A stretch of 53,272 bases of DNA from Nitrospira sp. CG24D (GCA_002869855.2 NEWQ02000017.1:1-53272), one strand, 5' to 3'; positions 34,912 to 42,958 are shown, counted from the stretch's first letter. The notes: generated from the letters alone by a model not told the origin. Program-made: numbers and translations.

Positions 34912-37401
34912 TTAGCCTTCGACCTTTTCCACGAGGACACGATAGTGCGCGGCCTCCGGCTCCAGCGCTTCCTGAAGAAGGACGAGATGTCCGTCGTTCT
35001 TCAAGCTCATCGGCACGTTCTTAATCGGCTCACCGGCGTCCAGCCAGACTTCGAGCTTTTCACCCGCATCCATCATCTCGAGTTTGAGCTTCGTCTTCAC
35101 ATAATTCAGCGGACAGGCGACACCGCGGAGATCGTAAACCGGCGCCCCGGTTGGCGCAGGAGCGGCTGGTGCAACCGGAGCCGCAACCACTTCCTTCACA
35201 GGAGCCCCCGTCTCTTGGGTCGGCGCAAGCTTCAAATCTTTCCCCATCTGATCTGTCGCCACGCGACAAGCATCGACGAAGCCCTTCGCAAAGGCCATCT
35301 TTTCACGCGCCGATTCCGCAGTCGTATCCTTAGGACCAAGATCGCCTACCTTCTTATTGAGTTCGCGATACTGCGCAGGGATGACCCCCTTCTGCGCAAT
35401 CCGGCTATCAAACTCAATGAATGTTTCCGAGTCGGTCGAGGGCTCAAGCCCCTCCGTGACCAACATCGCTTTGGCTGCCGCCAGCACCGCACGATAGGAC
35501 TTATTCACCGACACCGAATACTGATGGTTCTCGACCAGCAGCTTGGCCTGATACAACTCCTGGTCCGCTTCAAGAATCCCGTTCTCAATCATCTCCAGCG
35601 CACCACCTGCGCATTCACCGGGCCCCAAATCCTCAAGAATAAATTCCGATTCCCCTTCCCAGTCATAATAGAAGGTGGGATCGTCCTTATAGGCTGGGAC
35701 GATGGTGTAGGGAATCAGCTCGTCCTTGAGTTTATTTTTCCCGGCGCGCGCAATGAAGGCGGACAGGTTTTCCTTCGGCAGCCGATCCCGCCGGTACACC
35801 GTGACGAGATGCGACAGGGCCGCCGGCACAGCCTTCGCCGGCAGCTTGACCGTCATCTGCCCGATCTTCGGAGTGCCATCCACTTGCCCTCCAAGATGCA
35901 GTTCATAATGCGGCGCGACATGCTCGCCCAGCCGCTTCCCGACGCCATGTAGCCCGATCGTCGAGATATGATGTTGCGCGCAGGAGTTGTGACAGCCGCT
36001 GATCTTGACGCTCACATCCGACAGGTCTTCGGGGACACGACCGGCTGGAAAGACTTCGGCCAGTGCCCGCGCCAATCCCTTTGATGAGGTGATCCCCAGA
36101 CCGCAGGTATCAGTCCCCGGGCAGGCGATAATGTCTTCCACTAACTCTGCGCCTGGATCGGAAAGCCCCTGGGCGGAGAGTTCGCTATACAGCGATTCGA
36201 TCTGCGACTCAGGAATCCACCGGATCACCATGTTCTGATTGATGGTGGTGCGAATATTCCCGTTGGCAAATCGTTCGGCGAGGTCCGATACGCAGAGCAT
36301 TTGCTCGGAGGTCAAATCGCCCATGAACAACTTGATCGCAGCCGTCACGTACCCCGGCTGTTTCTGCTTGACGACGTTGGTCCGCTTCCACATTTCAAAC
36401 GGGGTTTCATGACCGATGCCATGACCGGCCCCATTCCCATTCGACGACGACGGACGTGATCCATTGCGCGTCGGCGTGATGAGTGGAGTGGGCTCGTCCG
36501 CATGGGTGAGCAACGCGATGGGCTCGTGTGATGGACGGGCATATCCCATCGATTCGTAGGCGGCTTCCCATCGCCGCTTGAATTCATCGAAGCCCAGCTT
36601 CTCGATGACAAATTTCATGCGGGCTTTGTTGCGGTTCTTGCGGTTCCCGAGCGTATCGAACACCTTAATGACGGCTTCGATGCTCGGCAGCAATTCGTCC
36701 ATCGGGGCAAATTCGCGAAGCACTTGCGCGATGCGTGGCGCCGACCCCAACCCGCCGCCTGCGACCATGCGAAATCCGATCATCCCGTCGGCACGTTTGG
36801 CAGCCAGCAATCCGACGTCATGAATCGGAGTCAGTGCACAGTCCTGCTTGCAACCGGAAAGCGCAATCTTGAATTTTCTCGGCAGACTTTGATTCAAGGG
36901 ATTGCGCAACAGATGATATGCGATGGTCTTCGCGTAGGGCGTCACATCGAAGACCTCTCCCTGACACACCCCGGCCAAATGGCAGGCCGTCACATTGCGG
37001 ACGGTGTTGGCGCAAGCCTCACGCGTCGTCAGCCCGACCTCGGCCAGGCCGCGCATGATGGTCGGCACATCCTTCAACTCGACAAAATGCAGCTGAATGT
37101 CCTGGCGCGTCGTGACATGCCCGACGGCGGTGGCGTGGCGATCCGCCAGCTCAGCAACTCGCCGGAGCTGATTGGCCGAGATCCCCCCGAACGGAATCTT
37201 GATGCGGACCATCTGCACGCCAGGCTGACGCTGTCCATAGATCCCGTATTGCAACCGAAACGGCTTAAAGAGATCGTTCGACACTTCCCCCGCCATGGTG
37301 CGAAGCGCTTCTGCTTCAAACGTTTCGATTTCCTCTAGAAGGTCAGGAGGAATCGGAGCTGTTTTGATCTCCGGTATGGTCAGCTGATCTTGGGGACTCA
37401 T
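34912..37401 (-). CDS. Sulfite reductase hemoprotein fused to a helical domain and TusA
   Basis: Reduces sulfite to sulfide with six electrons. The 829-residue protein has two NIR_SIR halves: residues 30-280 and 340-560, linked by a Ser/Gly/Asn-rich stretch. The second half has the usual siroheme/[4Fe-4S] ligands Cys427, 433 and Cys470, 474. The first half also has a full set, Cys140, 146, 184, 188, which is unusual. After 585 come an all-helical region (HEPN-like, AVLAAAKAMLVTEG) and an Ala/Pro linker, then a TusA-like domain (DLRGVACPL, Cys763) that normally carries persulfide. Start: ATG 37401 with GGGAG 8 nt upstream. Nitrite cannot be excluded as a substrate, but the cys neighbours favour sulfite. 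Confidence 0.87.
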   Translation of the reverse strand: MSPQDQLTIPEIKTAPIPPDLLEEIETFEAEALRTMAGEVSNDLFKPFRLQYGIYGQRQPGVQMVRIKIPFGGISANQLRRVAELADRHATAVGHVTTRQDIQLHFVELKDVPTIMRGLAEVGLTTREACANTVRNVTACHLAGVCQGEVFDVTPYAKTIAYHLLRNPLNQSLPRKFKIALSGCKQDCALTPIHDVGLLAAKRADGMIGFRMVAGGGLGSAPRIAQVLREFAPMDELLPSIEAVIKVFDTLGNRKNRNKARMKFVIEKLGFDEFKRRWEAAYESMGYARPSHEPIALLTHADEPTPLITPTRNGSRPSSSNGNGAGHGIGHETPFEMWKRTNVVKQKQPGYVTAAIKLFMGDLTSEQMLCVSDLAERFANGNIRTTINQNMVIRWIPESQIESLYSELSAQGLSDPGAELVEDIIACPGTDTCGLGITSSKGLARALAEVFPAGRVPEDLSDVSVKISGCHNSCAQHHISTIGLHGVGKRLGEHVAPHYELHLGGQVDGTPKIGQMTVKLPAKAVPAALSHLVTVYRRDRLPKENLSAFIARAGKNKLKDELIPYTIVPAYKDDPTFYYDWEGESEFILEDLGPGECAGGALEMIENGILEADQELYQAKLLVENHQYSVSVNKSYRAVLAAAKAMLVTEGLEPSTDSETFIEFDSRIAQKGVIPAQYRELNKKVGDLGPKDTTAESAREKMAFAKGFVDACRVATDQMGKDLKLAPTQETGAPVKEVVAAPVAPAAPAPTGAPVYDLRGVACPLNYVKTKLKLEMMDAGEKLEVWLDAGEPIKNVPMSLKNDGHLVLLQEALEPEAAHYRVLVEKVEG

Positions 37402-37461
37402 ATATATTTCTCCCTTGCCGCGACAGAGACACCACGCTGCCGCCGAAACCACTCAGTCAAT

Positions 37462-37911
37462 TTAGATGTGATACATGGGATTCTGTTGCTGATCGAGCTC
37501 CCTTTGGCGATCGACTAATTGATCGATCGTGACAGCAGAGAGGACGCCTCGTTCGGCTTGATGCACTTTTTCCCACACGCTCCCGAGTAACAGCTGCTCT
37601 CTCGTATCGCGCCGACTCTGCCCGGTCCCATTCTGTGACGTGTCATGAAATACCGGCCCATCAAGGGCTTCAAGCAAATCGGCCACTGACAATTCGGATG
37701 GAGCACGCAAGAGGAGATAGCCCCCCTGTGCACCCCGCGTGCTATCGACAAGACCGGCCTTCTTCATGGCATGCAGTACTTGCTCAAGAAATCGCACAGG
37801 GATTGATTGCCGCCTGGCGATGGCCCGAGCCTGAATGGGGACTTCTTTCCCATTCATGGCGAGGTCAACAGCAGCTAATATTCCGTATGTTGCGCGATGC
37901 GACACTTTCAT
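37462..37911 (-). CDS. Rrf2-family transcription regulator (CymR-like)
   Basis: A 149-residue winged-helix regulator: MKVSHRATYGILAAVDLA, the recognition-helix region IPVRFLEQVLHAMKKAGLV and the wing STRGAQGGYLLLR. It contains no cysteine, so it cannot hold an Fe-S cluster like IscR or NsrR. That and its place at the head of a sulfate assimilation operon suggest a CymR-like repressor controlled by CysK and O-acetylserine; no cysK is in the window, so this is inference. Its promoter carries a perfect dyad at 37918-37935, consistent with self-control of the whole operon. The sulfite reductase gene starts 60 bp after its end. Confidence 0.9.
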   Translation of the reverse strand: MKVSHRATYGILAAVDLAMNGKEVPIQARAIARRQSIPVRFLEQVLHAMKKAGLVDSTRGAQGGYLLLRAPSELSVADLLEALDGPVFHDTSQNGTGQSRRDTREQLLLGSVWEKVHQAERGVLSAVTIDQLVDRQRELDQQQNPMYHI

Positions 37912-37917
37912 TCTTGA

Positions 37918-37935
37918 TAATTCCGGTAGGAATTA
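37918..37935 (-). promoter_or_regulatory. Probable Rrf2 operator
   Basis: A perfect inverted repeat, TAATTCC-GGTA-GGAATTA (7-bp arms), lies six bases upstream of the rrf2 ATG and about 10 bp downstream of the -10 box, so a bound dimer would block transcription start and early elongation. The symmetric TTCC/GGAA half sites resemble sites reported for CymR-type regulators; exact consensus was not checked. Confidence 0.65.
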
Positions 37936-37945
37936 GTCATCGAGA

Positions 37946-37975
37946 CATATACCGCTCACAACTCCCGCCTGTCAA
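37946..37975 (-). promoter_or_regulatory. Promoter of the rrf2-cys operon
   Basis: On the minus strand, a consensus -35 box TTGACA (37975-37970) is followed after 18 bp by TATATG (37951-37946). The predicted start lies just upstream of or within the dyad at 37918-37935. It would serve rrf2, sulfite reductase, cysH, trpD-like, cysD and cysNC, whose gaps are all short. Confidence 0.65.
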
Positions 37976-37994
37976 GCAGCCAAATTTTACCCTT

Positions 37995-38014
37995 GTGAAA
38001 ATCTCGATTCTCAC
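37995..38014. promoter_or_regulatory. Dyad in the rrf2/Fis-like intergenic region
   Basis: GTGAAAATC-TC-GATTCTCAC is a 20-bp palindrome with one mismatch per arm, lying about 20 bp upstream of the rrf2 -35 box. It may be a second regulator's site. The rest of 38015-38228 holds no gene that I can support. Confidence 0.35.
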
Positions 38015-38228
38015 GGAAAGGGCTCGACAACACCTCAGAGTCAAGCCCCTTCCGCGGGACTCCCATTCTGGAAATTGTGCGCACAGACTTTCTGCGACAC
38101 AGCAAGATAACACACGCTCTCCTCTCTCCAAGATTTACTCACGACCAGTCTCATACCAGGGAAATATCTATTTGACATCATGTCAGCCCTGGGCAATAAT
38201 TCCGCCCTCTTCTTCGCATGGTGCCCGC

Positions 38229-38819
38229 ATGTCGGTTCCCACATCGGTTTTTTCCATTCTGTTACTGACGGCGGATGCCGATGTCCACGCTCAGTTCAAA
38301 GCCGTTTTCGGAAACGCCTCCGTCACGATGGTGCGGGATGCGGCCTCGCTCCCCAAAGATCTCCCCAGACGCCCCTATGATGCCGTGGTTGTGGAGACTC
38401 GCCCAGGGCAGGACCACTCCGAGGCGCTTCCTGCACGGATAGATCCCTCCCAAACTTTGGTCATCGTGGGATCACGGACTGTGCTGAAGCGGGCTCCAGC
38501 TATGATCCAAATGATGAGCCAGCGCCGCGAGGAGTCCCAGAAGAGCAAGGGACATGACCTCTCATTGGAAGACTTCCTCGATCAGAAAATGGGTGACTTC
38601 GTCAAGGGGATGCATAACGGCGCCGCCAAGAATCTTCATCCGATGCTGATTTCAGCCGTCGAGCGCCCCCTCATTTCTTCTGCACTCCGAGAAACTCAAG
38701 GCAATCAAATTCAAGCGGCGGAATTATTGGGCCTGAATCGAAATACGTTGAGGAAGAAGATTACGAATCTCCATATTCCATTGAAGCGGAGTCGTGTAAA
38801 AGCCACCGGCTCCTCCTAG
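38229..38819 (+). CDS. Regulator with pseudo-receiver domain and Fis-type helix-turn-helix
   Basis: A 196-residue protein. Residues 8-95 look like a response-regulator receiver fold: the acid pair near LLLTADADVH and a strand YDAVVVETRPG, where Glu56 stands in the place of the phospho-accepting Asp. Residues 145-182 match the C-terminal Fis domain of NtrC-type regulators (LRETQGNQIQAAELLGLNRN, then TLRKKI). The AAA+ sigma-54 activator domain that normally lies between is absent. It may bind DNA and act without phosphorylation. The ATG at 38229 begins the receiver-like part; no strong ribosome binding site precedes it. The open frame continues upstream without coding character. Confidence 0.75.
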   Translation: MSVPTSVFSILLLTADADVHAQFKAVFGNASVTMVRDAASLPKDLPRRPYDAVVVETRPGQDHSEALPARIDPSQTLVIVGSRTVLKRAPAMIQMMSQRREESQKSKGHDLSLEDFLDQKMGDFVKGMHNGAAKNLHPMLISAVERPLISSALRETQGNQIQAAELLGLNRNTLRKKITNLHIPLKRSRVKATGSS

Positions 38820-38912
38820 TGCGGCAGTACAGCAGGAGACTTTGCCCGTACTAATGGGAAAAGGCTTCGGGCGTTCGGCATCCTCATTCATTCATAACCA
38901 AGGAGGGGACTG

Positions 38913-39185
38913 ATGACCAAGGAAGAGCTGATTGCGAAGATGGCAGCCTCGGCAGGAATCACCAAAGTCGCAGCAGGTACCGCTCTGCAAGCCTTTACCG
39001 GAGCCGTCACCACGTCGTTAAAGAAAGGGCAGCGCGTCTCTCTGGTGAATTTTGGTACCTTTACGATTTCAAAGCGGAAAGCGCGGATGGGCAGGAACCC
39101 ACGCACCGGGGAATCGCTCAAAATTCCGGCCGCCAAGGTCCCGAAGTTCTCTGCGGGGAAGGAACTGCGTTCAGCGGTCAAGTAG
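38913..39185 (+). CDS. hup: HU family DNA-binding protein
   Basis: A 90-residue histone-like protein with a strong ribosome binding site (AAGGAGGGG). Helices ELIAKMAASAGITKVAAGTAL are followed by the beta arm segment VNFGTFTISKRKARMGRNPRTG and a basic C-terminus (KVPKFSAGKELRSAVK). It is the second HU-type gene in the window; it matches HU more than the copy at 14364. It sits 93 bp after the Fis-type gene and is followed by a terminator. Confidence 0.93.
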   Translation: MTKEELIAKMAASAGITKVAAGTALQAFTGAVTTSLKKGQRVSLVNFGTFTISKRKARMGRNPRTGESLKIPAAKVPKFSAGKELRSAVK

Positions 39186-39212
39186 CGACCCCGCTGCATA
39201 TCTCTGCAACAC

Positions 39213-39268
39213 AAAGAGAAGGCGGTGCCTTCCAGAAACAGCGGAAGAAGGCTGCCTTCTCTTTTGCA
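39213..39268 (+). terminator. Rho-independent terminator after hup
   Basis: AAAGAGAAGGC (39213-39223) pairs with GCCTTCTCTTT (39254-39264), with a further inner stem (CTTCC/GGAAG) and a T-rich end TTTTGCATTT. It lies 28 bp after the hup stop codon and just before the tRNA-Val promoter. Confidence 0.75.
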
Positions 39269-39272
39269 TTTC

Positions 39273-39299
39273 TTGACAGTGTGGGCAGGCCTATATTAG
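39273..39299 (+). promoter_or_regulatory. Promoter of tRNA-Val
   Basis: Perfect -35 TTGACA (39273-39278) and TATTAG (39294-39299) with a short 15-bp spacer. The expected start is near 39306, about 12 bp before the tRNA. Confidence 0.55.
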
Positions 39300-39317
39300 C
39301 ATGCCCACCCGGACTAT

Positions 39318-39392
39318 AGGCGCGTAGCTCAGGGGGAGAGCGTTACCTTGACACGGTAAAGGTCGACGGTTCAAGACCGTCCGCGCCTACCA
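39318..39392 (+). tRNA. tRNA-Val (anticodon GAC)
   Basis: Acceptor stem AGGCGCG/CGCGCCT, D arm GCTC-AGGGGGA-GAGC, anticodon stem TACC/GGTA with loop TTGACAC giving anticodon GAC (reads GUC/GUU, valine), and T arm GACGG-TTCAAGA-CCGTC. The 3' CCA is encoded. It is preceded by its own promoter and followed by a hairpin with T tract before thrS. Confidence 0.95.
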
Positions 39393-39403
39393 TTCCGGCT
39401 AGG

Positions 39404-39451
39404 GGCATCCGTTTGCCTTGAGGCGGCGGAATGCCTTTGTTGTTTTTGTTT
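39404..39451 (+). terminator. Terminator or attenuator between tRNA-Val and thrS
   Basis: A branched stem (GGCAT/ATGCC outside, CCG/CGG, then GCCT/AGGC inside) is followed by TTTGTTGTTTTTGTTT. It ends about 24 bp before the thrS ATG. It can terminate the tRNA transcript; since no separate thrS promoter is visible, it may also act as an attenuator for thrS-infC-rpmI-rplT. Confidence 0.65.
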
Positions 39452-39475
39452 GGATGAAGAAAAGCACTGGGGCGG

Positions 39476-41407
39476 ATGAAGATCACTCTCAAGGGCGGGA
39501 ATAGCCAGATCCTGGAAACAGGGCAGACCGTGGGAGCGGCCTTGAAGGCCTGCGGCCTGTCGGTCGGATCTGAGGTCCTCGCCGCCAAGGTCAACGGAGT
39601 CGTTGTTGATCTGTCCCGTCCGCTGACTGAAGATGCGGTCGTAGAACCAGTCCGGTTCGATACGGCAGAAGGGCGAGAGGTCTACCGCCATAGCAGCACC
39701 CACATCATGGCGCAGGCGGTGAAAGAAGTATTTCCCACGGCGCAGATCACCATCGGTCCTGCGCTTGAAGATAGTTTCTTTTACGACTTCGCCTTCGAGC
39801 GCCCTTTCACGCCGGAAGATCTCGAGAAAATCGAATCGCGCGTCCGCGAGATTATTAAGCGGAACCTGCCGGTCACGCGGAAAGAGCTGTCGAAGCAAGA
39901 AGCCATTCAGTTTTTCCAATCCCGCGGCGAAGCCTATAAGGTCGAATTGATCCAGGGATTCCCTGACCATGAGCCGATCTCGGCCTATAGTCAGGGCGAG
40001 TTTGTCGATCTCTGTCGCGGACCACATCTTCCCGCCACCGGTCACGTCGGCGCATTTAAGCTCCTGACGACCGCTGGCGCCTACTGGCGCGGAGATGAGC
40101 GCAATCCGATGTTGCAACGGATCTACGGAACATCCTTCCCAACCCAGGCCGAACTCGACGCCTATTTAGCGCGTCTTGAAGAGATCAAGCGCCGCGATCA
40201 TCGCAAGGTCGGGAAAGAACTTGACCTGATTACCATCCAGGATGAAATCGGTCCTGGTTTGGTCCTCTGGCATCCGAAGGGCGCTCTGGTGCGGCTCTTG
40301 ATCGAGAATTTCTGGCGCGAACAGCACATCAAAGACGGCTACGATTTGGTCTACTCGCCCCACATCGCGCGGCTCGATCTGTGGAAGACGAGTGGTCACG
40401 TGGACTACTATCGGGAGAATATGTTTGCCCCGATGAAGCTGGAAGGCAGCGAGTACCAGCTCAAGCCGATGAACTGCCCTTACCACATCATGATTTACAA
40501 GTCGCACTTGCGGAGCTATCGGGATCTCCCCATCCGCTACGGCGAGCTCGGTACGGTCTATCGGTATGAACGCACCGGTGTCCTGCATGGCCTGCTGCGC
40601 GTCCGCGGATTCACGCAAGATGATGCGCACCTCTTCTGCCGGCCCGATCAGATTCAAGATGAAGTCAGCCGCGTGCTGGATTTCACGTTCTTTATCTTGA
40701 AATCGTTCGGCTTCGTCGACTTTGAGATCTTCCTGTCGACCAGACCCGAGAAATCAGTCGGCTCGGATGACAAGTGGGTCCTCGCGACAGATTCTCTGGA
40801 GGGAGCGCTCAAGAGCCGGGGAATTGCCTTTCATTTAGATGAGGGGGGCGGCGCCTTCTACGGACCGAAAATCGACATTAAGATCAAAGATGCTCTTGGC
40901 CGATCCTGGCAATGCTCGACCATTCAGGTAGACTTCAACAATCCGGAACGGTTTGAGCTCAGCTATATCGGTGAGGATGGAAAGTCTCACCAGCCCATCA
41001 TGATCCATCGGGCCTTGATGGGATCCATCGAACGATTCTTCGGCATTCTTGTCGAGCACTATGGCGGTGCATTCCCCACCTGGCTGGCGCCGGTCCAAGC
41101 CGTGGTCATGGCGATCACCGATAACCAGCGCGAATATGTGAACACCGTCGTCGCTCAGTTGAAAGCTGCAGGCTTTCGGGCTGATGCCGATCTGCGCAAC
41201 GAAAAAATCGGCTTTAAGATTCGCGAGGCGGAGAAAGCAAAGGTCCCCTACATGCTCGTGGCAGGGGATCGGGAAGTCCAGAGCGGCACGCTCTCCGTCA
41301 GAGGACGGAGCGGGGCAAATCTCGGCAATATGACAGGGGCTGCAGTGATCGATCTTCTCAGGAACGACGTCACGCGCGCGCAGCCGGAGCTACAACCAAC
41401 ACACTAA
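39476..41407 (+). CDS. thrS: Threonine--tRNA ligase
   Basis: Charges tRNA-Thr with threonine. The 643 residues give the full bacterial layout: N-terminal TGS domain (1-62), editing domain (65-225, with SSTHIMAQAVKEVFP and the HxxxH-type metal site), class II catalytic core with motif 2 (YRYERTGVLHGLLRVRGFTQDDAH) and zinc ligands including MNCPYH, motif 3 (IHRALMGSIERFFGILVEHYGG), and the C-terminal anticodon-binding domain. Its stop lies 10 bp upstream of the infC start codon. Its ribosome binding site is weak (GGGGCGG). Confidence 0.97.
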   Translation: MKITLKGGNSQILETGQTVGAALKACGLSVGSEVLAAKVNGVVVDLSRPLTEDAVVEPVRFDTAEGREVYRHSSTHIMAQAVKEVFPTAQITIGPALEDSFFYDFAFERPFTPEDLEKIESRVREIIKRNLPVTRKELSKQEAIQFFQSRGEAYKVELIQGFPDHEPISAYSQGEFVDLCRGPHLPATGHVGAFKLLTTAGAYWRGDERNPMLQRIYGTSFPTQAELDAYLARLEEIKRRDHRKVGKELDLITIQDEIGPGLVLWHPKGALVRLLIENFWREQHIKDGYDLVYSPHIARLDLWKTSGHVDYYRENMFAPMKLEGSEYQLKPMNCPYHIMIYKSHLRSYRDLPIRYGELGTVYRYERTGVLHGLLRVRGFTQDDAHLFCRPDQIQDEVSRVLDFTFFILKSFGFVDFEIFLSTRPEKSVGSDDKWVLATDSLEGALKSRGIAFHLDEGGGAFYGPKIDIKIKDALGRSWQCSTIQVDFNNPERFELSYIGEDGKSHQPIMIHRALMGSIERFFGILVEHYGGAFPTWLAPVQAVVMAITDNQREYVNTVVAQLKAAGFRADADLRNEKIGFKIREAEKAKVPYMLVAGDREVQSGTLSVRGRSGANLGNMTGAAVIDLLRNDVTRAQPELQPTH

Positions 41408-41420
41408 GAGGTGGGTTATC
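41406..41420 (+). promoter_or_regulatory. Ribosome binding site and ATC start codon of infC
   Basis: AAGAGGTG at 41406-41413 matches the extended anti-Shine-Dalgarno end of 16S rRNA. It is positioned 4 nt before the in-frame codon ATC at 41418. The next in-frame start-like codon, GTG at 41436, has no such site. IF3 genes are known to use AUU/AUC/AUA starts for self-control. Confidence 0.75.
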
Positions 41421-41927
41421 GTCCCCAAACTGCGCGTGAACCGCGAAATTCGAGTGCGAGAGGTTCGAGTCATCGGTCCGGAAGGAGAGCAGCTGGGGAT
41501 CCTCCCCACGCCAGACGCGTTGCGCCAGGCCCAGGAGGGCGGCTACGACCTCGTGGAAGTCGCTCCCACTGCGGCACCGCCGGTTTGCCGAATCATGGAT
41601 TACGGCAAATACAAATTCGAGCTCAGTAAGAAGGACCATCAGAATCGACGTCACCAAAAGTCAACCCAGGTCAAAGAAATCAAGCTTCGGCCGCGCACCG
41701 ATAAGCACGACTTAGGCATCAAGATCCGTCAGATCAAGGAATTCCTGGCTGACGGGAACAAGACCAAGGTCACATTGACGTTTCGTGGCCGTGAAATGGC
41801 CAATCAGGAGATGGGTCGATCACTCATGAGCTCGGTGATCGCCGAAATGACTGAGATTGGAACGATCGAGTATGCCCCACGCATGGAAGGCCGCAGCCTG
41901 ATCATGATCGTGGCACCCAAAAATTAG
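41418..41927 (+). CDS. infC: Translation initiation factor IF-3
   Basis: Keeps 30S subunits free and rejects non-canonical initiation. With the ATC start at 41418 it has 169 residues and begins (M)VPKLRVNREIRVREVRVIG, like the basic N-terminus of other IF-3 proteins. The N-domain ends at about 80 with the KYKFELSKKDHQNRRHQK linker, and the C-domain contains KEIKLRPRTDKHDLGIKIRQ and VTLTFRGREM. The rare start codon lets IF-3 repress its own translation. It is followed by rpmI and rplT, the conserved order. Confidence 0.95.
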   Translation: MVPKLRVNREIRVREVRVIGPEGEQLGILPTPDALRQAQEGGYDLVEVAPTAAPPVCRIMDYGKYKFELSKKDHQNRRHQKSTQVKEIKLRPRTDKHDLGIKIRQIKEFLADGNKTKVTLTFRGREMANQEMGRSLMSSVIAEMTEIGTIEYAPRMEGRSLIMIVAPKN

Positions 41928-41967
41928 GGATACATTTTGCAGCCTACAAACTGAGAGGATGGATTCG

Positions 41968-42168
41968 ATGAAAACGAAAGCCAAGACACACAAAGGGGCT
42001 AAAAAGCGGTTTTCCCGCACAGGAAGCGGGAAGCTTGTCCGACGGAAAGCCGGAAAGCGCCATTTGTTAAGCCATAAGAAAAGCGATCAAAAGCGCCGGT
42101 TAAGCGGAACCGCCGTGGTGGATGCTACTTCCACCTTGTCTTTGAACCGCCTCTTGCCGTATAACTAA
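41968..42168 (+). CDS. rpmI: 50S ribosomal protein L35
   Basis: A small basic ribosomal protein, 66 residues from the ATG at 41968 (KTKAKTHKGAKKRFSRTGSGK). An in-frame ATG three codons earlier lies too close to the ribosome binding site (GAGAGG), so the later ATG is chosen. Middle residues HLLSHKKSDQKRRL are the family signature. It lies between infC and rplT. Confidence 0.96.
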   Translation: MKTKAKTHKGAKKRFSRTGSGKLVRRKAGKRHLLSHKKSDQKRRLSGTAVVDATSTLSLNRLLPYN

Positions 42169-42211
42169 GCCCTTAAAGAGCGACCCTCACGGATAAAAGG
42201 AGTATTGAGTC

Positions 42212-42580
42212 ATGCCTCGCGCAAAAGGTGGACCGAAAACAAGAGCAAGACGGAAGAAGCGGCTGAAACTAGCAAAGGGACAGTACGGCGCGAAGAGCCG
42301 GTTGTTCCGCTCAGCCACTGAGTCAGTTGATAAGGGACAGCAATACGCATATGACGGACGAAAGAACCGGAAGCGGGATTTTCGCCGGTTGTGGATTGCG
42401 CGCATTAGCGCCGCCGTCCGGGCACAGGGACTGACCTACGGTCGGTTCATCAACGCGCTCAAGAAAGCCGAAATCCTATTGGATCGCAAAGTCCTGTCAG
42501 ACATGGCGATCAAGGATGCCGCTGGTTTTGAGAAGTTGGTCGGTCTGGCCAAACAACACCTGACCCCGATCGCGGCATAA
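42212..42580 (+). CDS. rplT: 50S ribosomal protein L20
   Basis: A 122-residue primary 23S rRNA-binding protein needed for early 50S assembly; in several bacteria it represses rpmI-rplT translation. Sequence features: [34 protein letters not shown] [13 protein letters not shown], and [16 protein letters not shown]. Ribosome binding site AAAAGGAG, with a 10-base gap to the ATG. A strong hairpin follows at 42628. Confidence 0.97.
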   Translation: MPRAKGGPKTRARRKKRLKLAKGQYGAKSRLFRSATESVDKGQQYAYDGRKNRKRDFRRLWIARISAAVRAQGLTYGRFINALKKAEILLDRKVLSDMAIKDAAGFEKLVGLAKQHLTPIAA

Positions 42581-42627
42581 TTCAGCCGTTTCGCGGCACT
42601 ACGAATTCAAGCAGTTTCTCTGATCTT

Positions 42628-42652
42628 GGAGGGCGACACCCTGTCGCCCTCC
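42628..42652 (+). terminator. Hairpin after rplT
   Basis: A perfect 11-bp stem (GGAGGGCGACA and complement) with a 3-nt loop, 47 bp after the rplT stop codon. No T tract follows, so it is a likely but not typical terminator. The remainder of the 42581-42958 gap shows no gene. Confidence 0.6.
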
Positions 42653-42958
42653 ATCAACTTATCAGCCTCAGCAATCTACCCCACTAAAGCGTCTTCGATC
42701 GGATGCTTGCCGGCTCCGGTTTTTGAATTCGTCCGTTCACCTGCATTCACATTTCAGCAATCGGAACATATCGTCGGTCATTCACCGTGACCTCAACTCA
42801 CGGACAGCCACTAGATGAATAGTCGGAGGGGGATAATCGAACGCTAGCTCAATAACGCACCGCTTACGCCAAGTCCGTGCCCTAAAGTGGCCCAGGATGT
42901 GACAGCCGTCGTGGGAAATTCCAGGGGAGCAAGATGGGATGGCACGGCTAAAAAACAA

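Noticed and set aside
34186..35952. A 588-residue open frame on the plus strand opposite cysH and sulfite reductase
   Set aside because: It is antisense to two well-recognised genes, has no family likeness and its composition follows from GC-rich codon bias.
37635..38228. Upstream extension of the Fis-type regulator through the rrf2 region
   Set aside because: It runs antisense across rrf2 and its promoter and carries no domain; the receiver-like fold begins at 38229.
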